This document shows positions 1 through 8,551 of a stretch of 58,254 nt of DNA, one piece after another. Under the pieces are notes generated by a model. That model was not told the origin of the DNA, did no database searches, and saw only the letters and a program-made list of their open reading frames with translations. This stretch comes from Dehalococcoidia bacterium (lineage in GTDB: Bacteria; Chloroflexota; Dehalococcoidia; Lucifugimonadales; Lucifugimonadaceae). Positions within the stretch are counted from its first letter, which is position 1, and every line of letters starts with the position of its first letter. The stretch spans positions 39,835-98,088 of the forward strand of contig JAPYUK010000003.1 in the NCBI GenBank assembly GCA_029936155.1, given 5' to 3'. Made by a program: the position numbers and the translations under genes.

Positions 1-1169
1 CGGTAGCCTTCGAGGGCGTTAGCTCGCATGTAGTCCTTGTCGAGTTCGATGCCGAGGCCGGGGCGATCTGAGAGGTAGATCTTGTCGCCTCGAATGTCGA
101 GCGGGTGATCGGTGAAGACGTCGTAGGCGTTGAGTTTGGCGCGGGACGTTTCGACTCGGTAGTGATTGGGGACCGAGGCCATGGCGTGTGCTCCGGCGAG
201 GACGTTGACGGGTCCGCTCGCGTCGTGAGGTGAGATAGGGATGTAGTAAGCCTCGGCCATTGTCGCCATTTTCTTTATCTCAGAGATGCCGCCGCACCAT
301 GTAACGTCGGGCATCACGAAGTCGGCGAGTTCTTGTTCGAGAACCGGGAGCAGTTCCCAGCGGGTGTGGATTCGCTCGCCGACGCAGATCGGGACGTTCA
401 CATTTTCACGGACTTGCTTGAGGGCGTGGGTGCTTTCGACGGGTACCGGCTCTTCGAACCAGAAGATGTCGTACGGCTCTAGGGTGCGGGCGAGTCGAAT
501 GGCTGTTGGGGCGTCGAAGCGGCCGTGGCAGTCGATTAGGATTTCGATGTCAGGACCGACGGCTTCTCGCATTGCTGCGATTCTGTCGGCACCAAGGTTC
601 TCAGCTTCTGCACTTAGTTTTCCGGTGAGATAGCCGTTCTTTTCCTCTTCGTGGTGCGGGTACCAAGGGTCGGTTTTCATCGACGCTTGGCCGGTTTCGA
701 CGATCGCTTTTGCGTGCTGGGCCATATCTTCGACGGATGAACCGTCGTTGGGGTGGCAGTAGATGGGGATGCCTTCTCGCACGGGGCCGCCGAAGAGTTC
801 TGAGATCGGAAGGCCGAGGACTTTGCCTCGGATGTCCCAGAGTGCTATGTCGATGCCGCTGATGATGTTCGTCGTTGCACCTCGAGATCCCATGTAGGTG
901 AAAGCGCGGAATATCTTGTTCCAGATCATTTCGATCAGTCGCGGGTCATCGCCTTCGACGAGATTGCTTACATGTCGGAGAGCTGCGCAGACTGATCGGT
1001 TCGAGACGTACGAGGTGCCTGTGATTTCACCCCAGCCGGTGATGCCTTCGTCGGTGTTTACTTCGACGAATACGTATTCGCGGTTCTTGATTCCATGGAA
1101 ATCGTTGGCAGTGTCGAGGTACGGGCTCGGTGCTTCAATCAGCCAGGGGGTGACTTTTGTGATCTTCAA
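1..1169 (-). CDS. Enolase-superfamily (mandelate racemase/muconate lactonizing enzyme-like) dehydratase, C-terminus cut by window edge
   Basis: About 389 residues are visible, with no stop before the edge. Translation starts at a TTG, chosen because GGAG lies 8 nt upstream and the product begins LKITKVTPWLIEAP, the usual N-terminus of this superfamily. The N-terminal capping domain (about 1-120) is followed by the barrel with its metal ligands: an Asp in IDCHGRFD, the FEEP Glu and the GERI Glu. Further on is the C-terminal catalytic SPHDASGPV His/Asp. These enzymes take the alpha-proton from a carboxylate substrate, usually a sugar acid, in an Mg-dependent reaction; the layout is closest to galactonate/gluconate-type dehydratases. 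The exact substrate cannot be read from sequence. The gene stands apart from the tRNA upstream. Confidence 0.88.
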   Translation of the reverse strand, partial: MKITKVTPWLIEAPSPYLDTANDFHGIKNREYVFVEVNTDEGITGWGEITGTSYVSNRSVCAALRHVSNLVEGDDPRLIEMIWNKIFRAFTYMGSRGATTNIISGIDIALWDIRGKVLGLPISELFGGPVREGIPIYCHPNDGSSVEDMAQHAKAIVETGQASMKTDPWYPHHEEEKNGYLTGKLSAEAENLGADRIAAMREAVGPDIEILIDCHGRFDAPTAIRLARTLEPYDIFWFEEPVPVESTHALKQVRENVNVPICVGERIHTRWELLPVLEQELADFVMPDVTWCGGISEIKKMATMAEAYYIPISPHDASGPVNVLAGAHAMASVPNHYRVETSRAKLNAYDVFTDHPLDIRGDKIYLSDRPGLGIELDKDYMRANALEGY

Positions 1170-1295
1170 GTTAGATTCTCCGTTAGGTGCCGGGTGAGCA
1201 TTCGCACTTGGGAACGGGCAGTTGTTCGTTTCGGAGAGGGCGTTCCGATCGAACCGAAACTAGGCTCCATTGCCTACGACGTGACCACCCTCCAA

Positions 1296-1319
1296 CTCCC
1301 TACCGTTCTGGGGAGGGAG
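1296..1319. repeat. Short CTCCCT/AGGGAG hairpin in intergenic DNA
   Basis: A 6-bp inverted repeat, CTCCCT (1296-1301) with AGGGAG (1314-1319), lies between the enolase-type gene and tRNA-Glu. Similar pyrimidine/purine-rich hairpins occur at 1755-1770, near 40280 and near 58045, all between genes. They may be members of a small dispersed palindrome family, but the copies differ too much for certainty by eye. Confidence 0.3.
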
Positions 1320-1403
1320 AACCTAAGTGGTGTGGGGCGCTGCTTGTACGGCGGGAATCGTATGCCCGAATTGATGACTTGTCGAGGGGAGCACGACAAA
1401 TAG

Positions 1404-1435
1404 AAAAAGACCCCGAGCGATTCGGAGTCTTTTTA
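1404..1435 (-). terminator. Intrinsic terminator, probably bidirectional, after tRNA-Glu
   Basis: An A-run, an 8-bp stem with one mismatch (1409-1416 with 1422-1429), a GCGA-containing loop and a T-run form a symmetrical rho-independent terminator. It lies 13 nt past the encoded CCA of the minus-strand tRNA and would also stop plus-strand transcription. Confidence 0.75.
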
Positions 1436-1447
1436 TTGGATTCAGGA

Positions 1448-1522
1448 TGGTAGCCCGTAGGGGAATCGAACCCCTGTCTCAGCCTTGAAAGGGCTGCGTC
1501 CTAACCGCTGGACGAACGGGCC
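1448..1522 (-). tRNA. tRNA-Glu (anticodon UUC), CCA encoded
   Basis: Read on the minus strand, the gene folds into a full cloverleaf. The acceptor arm is GGCCCGT with ACGGGCT, the D-stem is GTCC/GGAC, and the anticodon stem is CAGCC/GGCTG with loop CTTTCAA giving anticodon UUC. The T-arm is AGGGG-TTCGATT-CCCCT. The discriminator is A and CCA is genomically encoded at 1448-1450. The only irregularity is a G1-U72 wobble pair. A terminator follows directly. Confidence 0.95.
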
Positions 1523-1754
1523 GTGCGTGGTAACTGGGTTGCCTCTCGGCGTCAGTTGTTTTTGACACTAAATATCAGCATACCGCAGAGTGGGTAAAAC
1601 GGCGATTTGTGGAGACTGCCATTTTTAGCTAGGTTGGGGCGTGGATCGAGGTGCACCGGGGATCGTGCGTTGACCCGAGCCCAGATCCCCGTTCGGTTGG
1701 CTCCGTGCGCCCGAGGCGGATTTGATCGCTCTCTGTAATCGACTCTCCCTCGGG

Positions 1755-1770
1755 CCCTCCTGAAGGAGGG
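1755..1770 (-). terminator. Hairpin just downstream of nth
   Basis: CCCTCC (1755-1760), loop TGAA, GGAGGG (1765-1770) form a tight 6-bp GC-rich hairpin 12 nt past the nth stop codon. There is no U-run on the minus strand, so it may protect the 3' end rather than terminate. It resembles the hairpins near 1296 and 58045. Confidence 0.4.
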
Positions 1771-1781
1771 AGGAAATGACG

Positions 1782-2486
1782 CTACTTTGCGGTGCTGACC
1801 GGGCATTCCTGTGCGAGGGGGCATCTCACGCATTGTGGGACTCGGGCTTTACAGATTTGGCGGCCGTGAGTGATGAGGAGGACGTGCATGTCGTAGCGCT
1901 CGTTTTCAGGAATGAGGTTTTCCATGATCGGATGGGCTTGATCTGCAGTTGTGTTTTCAGTGATGAGTCCCAGTCGCTTTGAGACGCGGTGGATGTGGGT
2001 GTCGACCGGGAATGCTGGCATTTTAAGCGAGAACGCCATTACGACGGCGGCCGTTTTGGGTCCAACTCCGGGGAGGGATGTGAACCAATCACGCGCTTCT
2101 TCGAGTGGCCTGTCGGCGAGGAACTCGAGATCGAAGTGGCCGAGTCGTTTTAAGATTTCTACGAGTATCTGCTGGATTCGTGGCGCCTTTTGGTTAGATA
2201 ATCCGCCGCGCTTGATGGCCTCTGCGACTTTCGCGGTTTCGGCTTCGATTACGTGACCCCACGTCGGCAGCACCTTCCGTAGTGAGTCGTATGCACGCTC
2301 AGCGTTGAGGTCGGAGGTGTTCTGGGTGAGGACGGTGAAGATCAACTCGTCGATGGCGATCATGCGGGGTCGCCATTCGATGGGACCGTAGATCGAATCG
2401 AGTCGCTCTTGAACCAGCGCAACAGCCAAGATTGGCTTGCGCCTACGTGGTTTTTTAGAGGTGCGTTTTGGGACCCGTGCTGGCAT
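1782..2486 (-). CDS. nth: Endonuclease III (DNA glycosylase/AP lyase)
   Basis: This is the base-excision repair glycosylase for oxidised pyrimidines, 234 aa, close to the usual 210-230. The helix-hairpin-helix reads LPGVGPKTA with the catalytic Lys, and the catalytic Asp is in PVDTHIHR. The C-terminal Cys-x6-Cys-x2-Cys-x5-Cys (CKARVPQC..C..C) binds the 4Fe-4S cluster. A longer open frame runs back to 2570, but it would overlap the preceding polyprenyl synthase. The ATG at 2484-2486, 7 nt after that gene's stop and followed by a basic PKRTSKKPRRRK stretch, is therefore preferred. It is the last gene of the metG-polyprenyl synthase-nth run. Confidence 0.93.
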   Translation of the reverse strand: MPARVPKRTSKKPRRRKPILAVALVQERLDSIYGPIEWRPRMIAIDELIFTVLTQNTSDLNAERAYDSLRKVLPTWGHVIEAETAKVAEAIKRGGLSNQKAPRIQQILVEILKRLGHFDLEFLADRPLEEARDWFTSLPGVGPKTAAVVMAFSLKMPAFPVDTHIHRVSKRLGLITENTTADQAHPIMENLIPENERYDMHVLLITHGRQICKARVPQCVRCPLAQECPVSTAK

Positions 2487-2493
2487 GGGCGGG

Positions 2494-3498
2494 CTAGTAG
2501 TTGCGGGTCTGGACGTACTCGGCGAGTGCGAGAAGTGAGTCGAGGGATTCCGATGGCGAAATGTCATCAAGACAGCGGATTGCCGAGTCGATGTAGCCCG
2601 TGGCGACCTTGTGGGTCTGCTCTAATGCATCGGTTCGTTTGATTGCTTCAATGGCACCGGGCAGGAGATCTGCTCTGGACTCTTTAGAGGCGTTCATGAA
2701 GGCAAGAATTTCTTTTGAGGCACCGTTTTCTGCGGCGATGATTGCCGGGAGAGTGAGTATGCCCTCGCTTAAGTCATGACCAGCTGGCTTACCGAGCTGT
2801 TCGCTGGTTGCCCGGTAGTCGAGGAGGTCGTCGTAGACCTGGTACGCCATGCCGATCGAGTAGCCGTAGTCCCGCACATTTTTGGCTGCGACATCGTCGG
2901 CACCGCCAAGGACTGCGCCACTTTCGGCGGCTGTGCAGAACAACGAAGCGGTCTTATCGTAAATTCGATTGTTATAGTCGGTGAGCGAAACACCAGGTTG
3001 CCAGGCTGTGTAGATTTCGTTTAGTTCGCCGCGGGCCAACTCGGTGATAGTTTCAGCGAAGCGTTGAATGAGTCTGACGTTGTTGGTGTCGCAGACGTAC
3101 ATGGCGGAGGTTGCAAATACAAAGTCGCCGATCAGCACTGCAACATTGCGGCCCCAGAGCTTGCTGGCGGTCTGGTGTCCACGGCGGGTATCGGCGTGGT
3201 CTACCGTGTCGTCGTGGACGAGAGTTGCGATATGGAGTAGCTCAACTGCTGTTGCCATTTTGATGGGCATTTCGCCTTCACCTTGCCCCCAGAGTCTAGA
3301 AGCGAGAAGTGTGAGGGCAGGACGAACACGTTTGCCGGGCGTTGCGAGCACGTGTCCAAGCTGAGCGTCGAGGTCCTTTACGTGTTCGGGCGCGTTCTCG
3401 GGTGCCTTTGCGGCGATCGTCGCGATCTCTGTAATTACGGCCTGCAGGTCTTCGGCGACCGGCTCATAAATGCTTTCCTGTGTGATGGCTTCAATCAT
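2494..3498 (-). CDS. Trans-polyprenyl diphosphate synthase
   Basis: The 334-residue protein carries both Asp-rich motifs of head-to-tail isoprenyl synthases: LVHDDTVDHAD (first DDxxD) and YQVYDDLLDY (second). It also has GKRVRPAL near residue 56, which binds isopentenyl diphosphate. Such enzymes extend allylic diphosphates to the long chains used for the quinone side chain. Length and motifs fit the octaprenyl/heptaprenyl synthase group, but chain length cannot be told from sequence. It starts at an ATG 30 nt after metG and ends 7 nt before nth, so the three genes are probably co-transcribed. Confidence 0.9.
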   Translation of the reverse strand: MIEAITQESIYEPVAEDLQAVITEIATIAAKAPENAPEHVKDLDAQLGHVLATPGKRVRPALTLLASRLWGQGEGEMPIKMATAVELLHIATLVHDDTVDHADTRRGHQTASKLWGRNVAVLIGDFVFATSAMYVCDTNNVRLIQRFAETITELARGELNEIYTAWQPGVSLTDYNNRIYDKTASLFCTAAESGAVLGGADDVAAKNVRDYGYSIGMAYQVYDDLLDYRATSEQLGKPAGHDLSEGILTLPAIIAAENGASKEILAFMNASKESRADLLPGAIEAIKRTDALEQTHKVATGYIDSAIRCLDDISPSESLDSLLALAEYVQTRNY

Positions 3499-3528
3499 GG
3501 GTATTGATAGCTACTTGGATCGCTGTGA

Positions 3529-5196
3529 CTAATCGCCCACCAGGCGATTGTTTTCTTCCTCGATTATCGAATCGTCGAGTTTTCTGAACAACGGGGTTGG
3601 CTTTTCGATCGGTGCGCCGGGGACGATGTCTCTTCGCGCCCATCCGTCGGTAAGAGTGTCGCTGTCTGTGAACAGCATACTGTGAATTTTGTCTGCTGAT
3701 GTTGGGAGGTACGGGTAAAACACGGTACGGAGGGTCGCGATTATGTTGAGACCGACGAAGAGCGTGGTGCCGGCGGTTTCTTTATCGGCTTTGACGACCT
3801 TCCACGGTTCTTTTGCGTCGACGTACTGGTTGCCGTGCCGGGCGAGGCGCATTGCGGCACGAAGGCCGTCTCGAAAGTTGCGGCTTTCTACGGCTTTGGA
3901 GACTTCATAGAGAGCTGTGTCGCAGGTTGCGAGAGCAGCTTTATCGTCGTCGTCAAGATCGCCGGGAGTCGGGACTGTGTTGTCGAAGTTGCGAGTAGTG
4001 ATCGTAAGCACGCGGTGCACAAAATTGCCGAAAGTGGCGACGAGTTCGTTGTTGTTGGCTGCGTGGAAACCTTCCCAAGTGAATTCAGAGTCTGAGGTTT
4101 CGGGCATGATGGACGCGAGGTAGTAGCGGAGCGGGTCGGCTTCGTATCGTGTCAGGAAGTCGGGGACCCAAACCGCGTTGCCAGTGCTCTTAGAAAAGTC
4201 GGCACCGCCAAAAGTGAGATATTCGTTGGCTACGACGTCTGTCGGGAGATTTAGCCCGCCGGAGCCGAGAAGAATAGAGGGAAGAATGATGGTGTGGAAC
4301 GAGACGTTGTCTTTGCCTTGGAAATAGTACGACTCGCCATCGGGCTCGACCCAGAACTTCTTCCATTCGTCGGGCGTGCCGCGTTGTTCGGCCCAGGCGC
4401 GAGTTGCGGACAAGTAGCCGATTACTGCTTCGAACCAGACGTAGATGCGCTTCGACTCGTAGCCTTCGACCGGAACGGGGACGCCCCAATCGATGTCACG
4501 GGTCATCGCTCGATTGTGGAGGCCTTCACGGAGCATGCCGAGGGTTTGGTTGCGGACGTTGGCTCGCCAGTCAGATTTTTCGGATACCCACTCCTCGAGT
4601 TGCTCTTGGAAATCACCAAGTTTGAGCATGAGATGAGTGGTATCTTTGAACACCGGCGTTGAGCCATCTCGCTTGCTGCGGATGTTGATCAGGTCGATAG
4701 GGTCGAGGGTCCGGCCGCAGTTGTCGCACTGATCACCACGCGCACTTTCGTGCCCGCAGTGAGGGCAGGTGCCTTCTACGAACCGATCGGAGAGAAATCG
4801 TTGTTCCGTTTCGGAGAACGGCATCGATTGGGTATCTTCGACAAGGTGCCCAATTTCTTTGAGTTTTGTGAACAACTCTTGGGCGATCTCGATGTGACGA
4901 TCGGTGTGCGTGTGGGTGTACAGGTCGTAGGAGAACGACATGTCGGAGAGAGCCTTGCTCCAGATCTCGTGATATCGGGTGGCGATGACCTCTGGCGATA
5001 CGCCCTCTTCGGCCGCTTTAAGTGCGGTCGGTGTGCCATGCATGTCAGAGCCGGAGACCATTGCCACTTCGTTACCGATTATTCGGTGAAATCGGGCGAA
5101 GATGTCTGCAGGGACGTTCATGCCCGCTATGTGGCCGAGGTGCGGTTCGCCGTTTACGTACGGCCAAGCGACGGCGACAAGAATTTTGCGGGGCAA
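3529..5196 (-). CDS. metG: Methionyl-tRNA synthetase
   Basis: Class I aminoacyl-tRNA synthetase charging tRNA-Met. The Rossmann domain opens KILVAVAWPYVNGEPHLGH with HLGH as the HIGH motif. A zinc knuckle follows at about residues 143-160 (CPHCGHESARGDQCDNCG). The KMSKS loop reads DFSKSTG: the second Lys is kept but the usual first Lys is Asp. The 555-aa protein lacks the C-terminal EMAP-like dimerisation domain found in longer homologues. It begins at TTG, supported by GGA 8 nt upstream and by homology at the first residue. The 155-nt space to rsmI contains a possible promoter. Confidence 0.95.
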   Translation of the reverse strand: MPRKILVAVAWPYVNGEPHLGHIAGMNVPADIFARFHRIIGNEVAMVSGSDMHGTPTALKAAEEGVSPEVIATRYHEIWSKALSDMSFSYDLYTHTHTDRHIEIAQELFTKLKEIGHLVEDTQSMPFSETEQRFLSDRFVEGTCPHCGHESARGDQCDNCGRTLDPIDLINIRSKRDGSTPVFKDTTHLMLKLGDFQEQLEEWVSEKSDWRANVRNQTLGMLREGLHNRAMTRDIDWGVPVPVEGYESKRIYVWFEAVIGYLSATRAWAEQRGTPDEWKKFWVEPDGESYYFQGKDNVSFHTIILPSILLGSGGLNLPTDVVANEYLTFGGADFSKSTGNAVWVPDFLTRYEADPLRYYLASIMPETSDSEFTWEGFHAANNNELVATFGNFVHRVLTITTRNFDNTVPTPGDLDDDDKAALATCDTALYEVSKAVESRNFRDGLRAAMRLARHGNQYVDAKEPWKVVKADKETAGTTLFVGLNIIATLRTVFYPYLPTSADKIHSMLFTDSDTLTDGWARRDIVPGAPIEKPTPLFRKLDDSIIEEENNRLVGD

Positions 5197-5296
5197 GTGA
5201 GATTTCCGGTTCGTTGTGTTACAGATGGGCAGACGATGACGTCGGTTGATTGGCTGGCTGCCTCAGCCCGACGACGATGGTTTTGAACTGGAATCC

Positions 5297-5302
5297 ATTA
5301 TA
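5297..5302 (-). promoter_or_regulatory. Candidate -10 box for the metG operon
   Basis: On the minus strand TATAAT, a perfect sigma-70 -10 hexamer, occurs about 100 nt upstream of the metG start. No good -35 is seen at 16-18 bp. Weak evidence on its own, but the gap between rsmI and metG is large enough to hold a promoter. Confidence 0.35.
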
Positions 5303-5351
5303 GCTACGGGCTGGATGGATTCAGACTGAAATATTGATGATTTGTGGGTGC

Positions 5352-6170
5352 TTAATATTTCCCAATCGAGAGTCGGTAGACTCTGTTTTTAGGGAGCCCG
5401 GTGAGTTCGACGGTTTTGTCGATCAGGATGCGTCCTGTTAGACCTTCTGAATTGAGTTTGTTGAGGACGGTGATTATCTCTTCGTCACTAACTTCGATGG
5501 GCATGGGTTCACCAGCGCCATTGATGACAATTACGAATTCGCCACGTGGGTCTGTGAAGTGTTTTGTGGCTTGCTTTGCTGTGCCTCTAAAGGTTTCTTC
5601 GTAGAGCTTGGTTAGCTCTCTGCAGATGGTTAGTTGACGCTCTGGGATGACGCTGTCGATATCGATGAGTGTGTCTTTGATTCGATGTGGCGATTCGTAG
5701 ATGACGATCGGCCCCGGTTCGGTTGCGGCCGCTTCTATCACTGCTTTGCGGTCTTTGCTTTTGCGAGGGAGGAAGCCCAGGAAGAGGAAGCGGTCGAACG
5801 ACCAGCCGGTGACTGATAGCGCGGTCACGATGGCGGATGGACCGGGAAGTGGGATTACGTCGTGGCCGGCTTCTACGGCGGCGCTGACGAGGGCTGATCC
5901 GGGGTCGCTGATGCAAGGAGTTCCGGCGTCGGTCACGACCGCCATATCCTCGATATCGAGTTTGCTCACGAGTGTTTTAAGTCGTTCGGGTGTGGTGTGC
6001 TCGTGGAGGCTTTCGAGTCTTGCTGAACTGCCAATGTGGTTGAGCAATTTGCGGGTTACACGTGTGTCTTCGGCCGCGACGGTAGGAAGGGCTGAGAGGA
6101 TTTCAGCGGCGCGGGCCGTTAAGTCGGAGAGATTTCCGATGGGGGTTGCCACGACGTAGAGGGTCGACAC
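5352..6170 (-). CDS. rsmI: 16S rRNA 2'-O-ribose methyltransferase (C1402)
   Basis: Tetrapyrrole-methylase-fold SAM enzyme that modifies C1402 of 16S rRNA in the decoding centre. The family opening TLYVVATPIGNLSDLT is present, followed by AAEDTRVTRKLL, VVTDAGTPCISDPG and PLPGPSAIVTALSVTG, all hallmark RsmI blocks. Length (272 aa) is typical. The start is GTG, placed 3 nt after the lipA stop, so the two are translated from one transcript. Confidence 0.94.
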   Translation of the reverse strand: MSTLYVVATPIGNLSDLTARAAEILSALPTVAAEDTRVTRKLLNHIGSSARLESLHEHTTPERLKTLVSKLDIEDMAVVTDAGTPCISDPGSALVSAAVEAGHDVIPLPGPSAIVTALSVTGWSFDRFLFLGFLPRKSKDRKAVIEAAATEPGPIVIYESPHRIKDTLIDIDSVIPERQLTICRELTKLYEETFRGTAKQATKHFTDPRGEFVIVINGAGEPMPIEVSDEEIITVLNKLNSEGLTGRILIDKTVELTGLPKNRVYRLSIGKY

Positions 6171-6173
6171 CGT

Positions 6174-7109
6174 TTAACTTTGGTAGCTTTTGGCGTTGGC
6201 CGAATCGAGGATTTTGTCGATTGCGGCGTTGTGCTGATCGTCGGCGTGGTACGAACTGCGCACGAGTGGCCCGGCGGCGACATGCTTGAATCCCATCTTG
6301 AGACCGGCTTCTTCGAGTTCCTTGAACTCCTCGGGTCGGTAGAAGCGGATGATCGGGTGGTGGCGCTTGGAGGGTCGCAAGTACTGTCCGATCGTTAGAA
6401 GATCGGTGTCGACTTCACGAAGATCGGACATCGTTTCGAGGATTTCTGACTTGGTTTCGCCGAGTCCGACCATCATGCCCGATTTTGAAGGCATGTACGG
6501 GTTGATTTGCTTGACTCGCTTCAGGAGTTCGAGTGAGAGATCGTAGTTACCACGTGGGCGAACTTTTCGGAACACACGTCGAGTCGTTTCGATGTTGTGG
6601 TTCAGGACGTGGGGTCCTGCATTCACCACTCGTTCTAGCGACTCGAATTCGCCTTCGAAGTCGGGTATCAAGACTTCGACTTTGCAGTCTGGAGTCATTC
6701 GCTTGATCTGTTTGATGGTCTGTTCAAATATGCCAGCGCCGTAGTCGGGGAGGTCGTCACGGTCGACCGAGGTGATTACGGTGTAGTTCAACTCCATCTT
6801 TTCGATGGTACTTGCGACGCGGATCGGCTCTGCGAGGTCGACGGTACCCGCCCAGCCGGTTTTGACGTTGCAATAGGAGCAGGCTCGTGTGCAGGTATCG
6901 CCGAGAATCATGAAAGTAGCGGTGCCACGATCCCAGCATTCACCAATGTTCGGGCAGGCAGCTTCTTCGCAAACCGTGTTGAGTCCGGCACCTTTGATTT
7001 TCTTGCGAATCTCAAGGTAGTTTTCACCGCCGGGCGCTTTGACCTTGAACCAGTCAGGGAGCTTGCGCTCGCGAGTTGGCGGGCCAGATTTTTCTATCTT
7101 AGAAACCAA
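6174..7109 (-). CDS. lipA: Lipoyl synthase
   Basis: Radical-SAM enzyme that inserts sulfur at C6 and C8 of octanoyl groups on lipoyl-dependent complexes. The auxiliary cluster motif C-x4-C-x5-C appears as CEEAACPNIGEC and the radical-SAM cluster as CTRACSYC. VITSVDRDDLPDYGA and the C-terminal RSSYHAD Ser are also present. It is 311 aa, as expected. The start is TTG without a clear Shine-Dalgarno; no better in-frame start lies before the conserved region. It heads the minus-strand run and is divergent from rlmD across a 172-bp intergenic region. No lipB is seen nearby. Confidence 0.95.
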   Translation of the reverse strand: MVSKIEKSGPPTRERKLPDWFKVKAPGGENYLEIRKKIKGAGLNTVCEEAACPNIGECWDRGTATFMILGDTCTRACSYCNVKTGWAGTVDLAEPIRVASTIEKMELNYTVITSVDRDDLPDYGAGIFEQTIKQIKRMTPDCKVEVLIPDFEGEFESLERVVNAGPHVLNHNIETTRRVFRKVRPRGNYDLSLELLKRVKQINPYMPSKSGMMVGLGETKSEILETMSDLREVDTDLLTIGQYLRPSKRHHPIIRFYRPEEFKELEEAGLKMGFKHVAAGPLVRSSYHADDQHNAAIDKILDSANAKSYQS

Positions 7110-7281
7110 CGAATAGCGTTCGATTCGATTTACTTGATTTGAGCATTCTCGAGCCCGATTCTCAGGACTCGGGGCGCAACTGCGCCTGAACTAGTCCAGA
7201 ATAACAGAAGGGCAAACACAGCTTAGTATATTTTAGGGTGGCGATTACCGCTGTGATCGCTGTCGAGAAGTTACTTTCCGA

Positions 7282-8550
7282 ATGGCAAAACGAAAGCGCC
7301 GGCAACGCTACAACGGGCCTGATCTGACAGAGCATGTCGATCTGAATCCCGGTGATATGTTCGAGATCACTCTCGGCGAGATTAACGACGCGGGCGACAC
7401 GGTGTCGGAGGTCGAGGGAGCACCTGTTGTTGTGTCGGGCGGGCTGCCCGGCGAGAAGGTTGTCGCTGAGGTACAGAAGCGATTTCCAGAGCGAATAGCT
7501 GCCAAAGTCGCGAAGGTTGTGTCACCAGCGGCAGAGCGAATCGAGCCTGAGTGCAAGTATTTCCTCACCTGTAGTGGATGCCAGTGGCAGCACGTTTCTT
7601 ACGAGCATCAGCTGAGTATGAAGCGTAAGCGTGTGCAGCGCGAGATCAACAGGTACGAGTCGCTTTCGCATTTGATAGTCGACCAGACTGTCGAGAGCGA
7701 AAAGCGACTCCGCTATCGCAATCACGGTCGGTTCACTATCGGCAAGTACGAGGATGCCGGGCAAGTTGGCTACAAGAACATGGTGACCCGCCAGTTTGTT
7801 CGTATTGAAGAGTGCCTGCTTATGGATGAGAAGATTAACGACACTATCGGGTTGGTTCAGGACAAGATGGACGGCCAGACTCAGATGTCGATAAGGGTTG
7901 GTGTGAATACAGATTCGATGCTGGTTCAGCCGAGAATGAATATTTCGGGGCTGGATCTCGTTACCGGCGAGCAGCACTACGAAGAAGAGGTGCGTGGATC
8001 TCGGTTCAGAGTTGCAGCCTCTTCGTTTTTTCAAGTGAATACGGGCCAGCTTTCGCGAGCCGTTGACGAAGTTCGTGAGTTGTTGAAACTCAACGGTAGC
8101 GAAGTGATGATCGATGCCTACTGCGGTGTTGGTGTGTTCGCTGTGTTGATTTCACCGTATGTGAAACGGGTGATTGGCATTGAGGAGTCGGCATCGGCGA
8201 TCGAAGATGCCGGGTTGAACACGAACGGCGTTATCAATGTCGAGTTTATCGAAGGCAAAACTGAGCATGTTCTTGCTGACTGGCCTCAGGATGAACTGGT
8301 GGATGTGCTATTGCTAGATCCCCCGCGAGTCGGGTGTCATCCTGATGTACTGGACTCGGTAAAGAAGCTGAAACCAAAGAAAGTTTTGATGATTTCGTGT
8401 GAGCCAGCGGCGATGGCTAGAGACCTCGATCTGTTGTGCGACGGTGGCCTGTATCGACTCGAAACTCTATGCCCTGTCGACATGTTCCCGCAGACACGGC
8501 ACGTCGAGACGATCAGCATGCTGGCACTTCAGGAATCGCAGGGCTTGTGA
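7282..8550 (+). CDS. 23S rRNA uracil-C5 methyltransferase of the RlmD/TrmA family
   Basis: A basic N-terminal tail is followed by a TRAM domain (about 18-78). Then comes the iron-sulfur region with Cys residues in ECKYFLTCSGCQWQ, and a SAM-binding methyltransferase domain with MIDAYCGVGVFAV and LLLDPPRVGC. The catalytic Cys is in MISCEP. RlmD, RlmCD and TrmA share these motifs, so the target uracil (most likely U1939 or U747 of 23S rRNA) is not certain. The protein is 422 aa. It starts a tight run in which maf begins 1 nt after its stop. Confidence 0.9.
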   Translation: MAKRKRRQRYNGPDLTEHVDLNPGDMFEITLGEINDAGDTVSEVEGAPVVVSGGLPGEKVVAEVQKRFPERIAAKVAKVVSPAAERIEPECKYFLTCSGCQWQHVSYEHQLSMKRKRVQREINRYESLSHLIVDQTVESEKRLRYRNHGRFTIGKYEDAGQVGYKNMVTRQFVRIEECLLMDEKINDTIGLVQDKMDGQTQMSIRVGVNTDSMLVQPRMNISGLDLVTGEQHYEEEVRGSRFRVAASSFFQVNTGQLSRAVDEVRELLKLNGSEVMIDAYCGVGVFAVLISPYVKRVIGIEESASAIEDAGLNTNGVINVEFIEGKTEHVLADWPQDELVDVLLLDPPRVGCHPDVLDSVKKLKPKKVLMISCEPAAMARDLDLLCDGGLYRLETLCPVDMFPQTRHVETISMLALQESQGL

Positions 8551-8551
8551 C

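Noticed and set aside
2494-2570. Upstream extension of nth
   Set aside because: It would overlap the preceding polyprenyl synthase gene and lacks homology; the ATG at 2486 is better.
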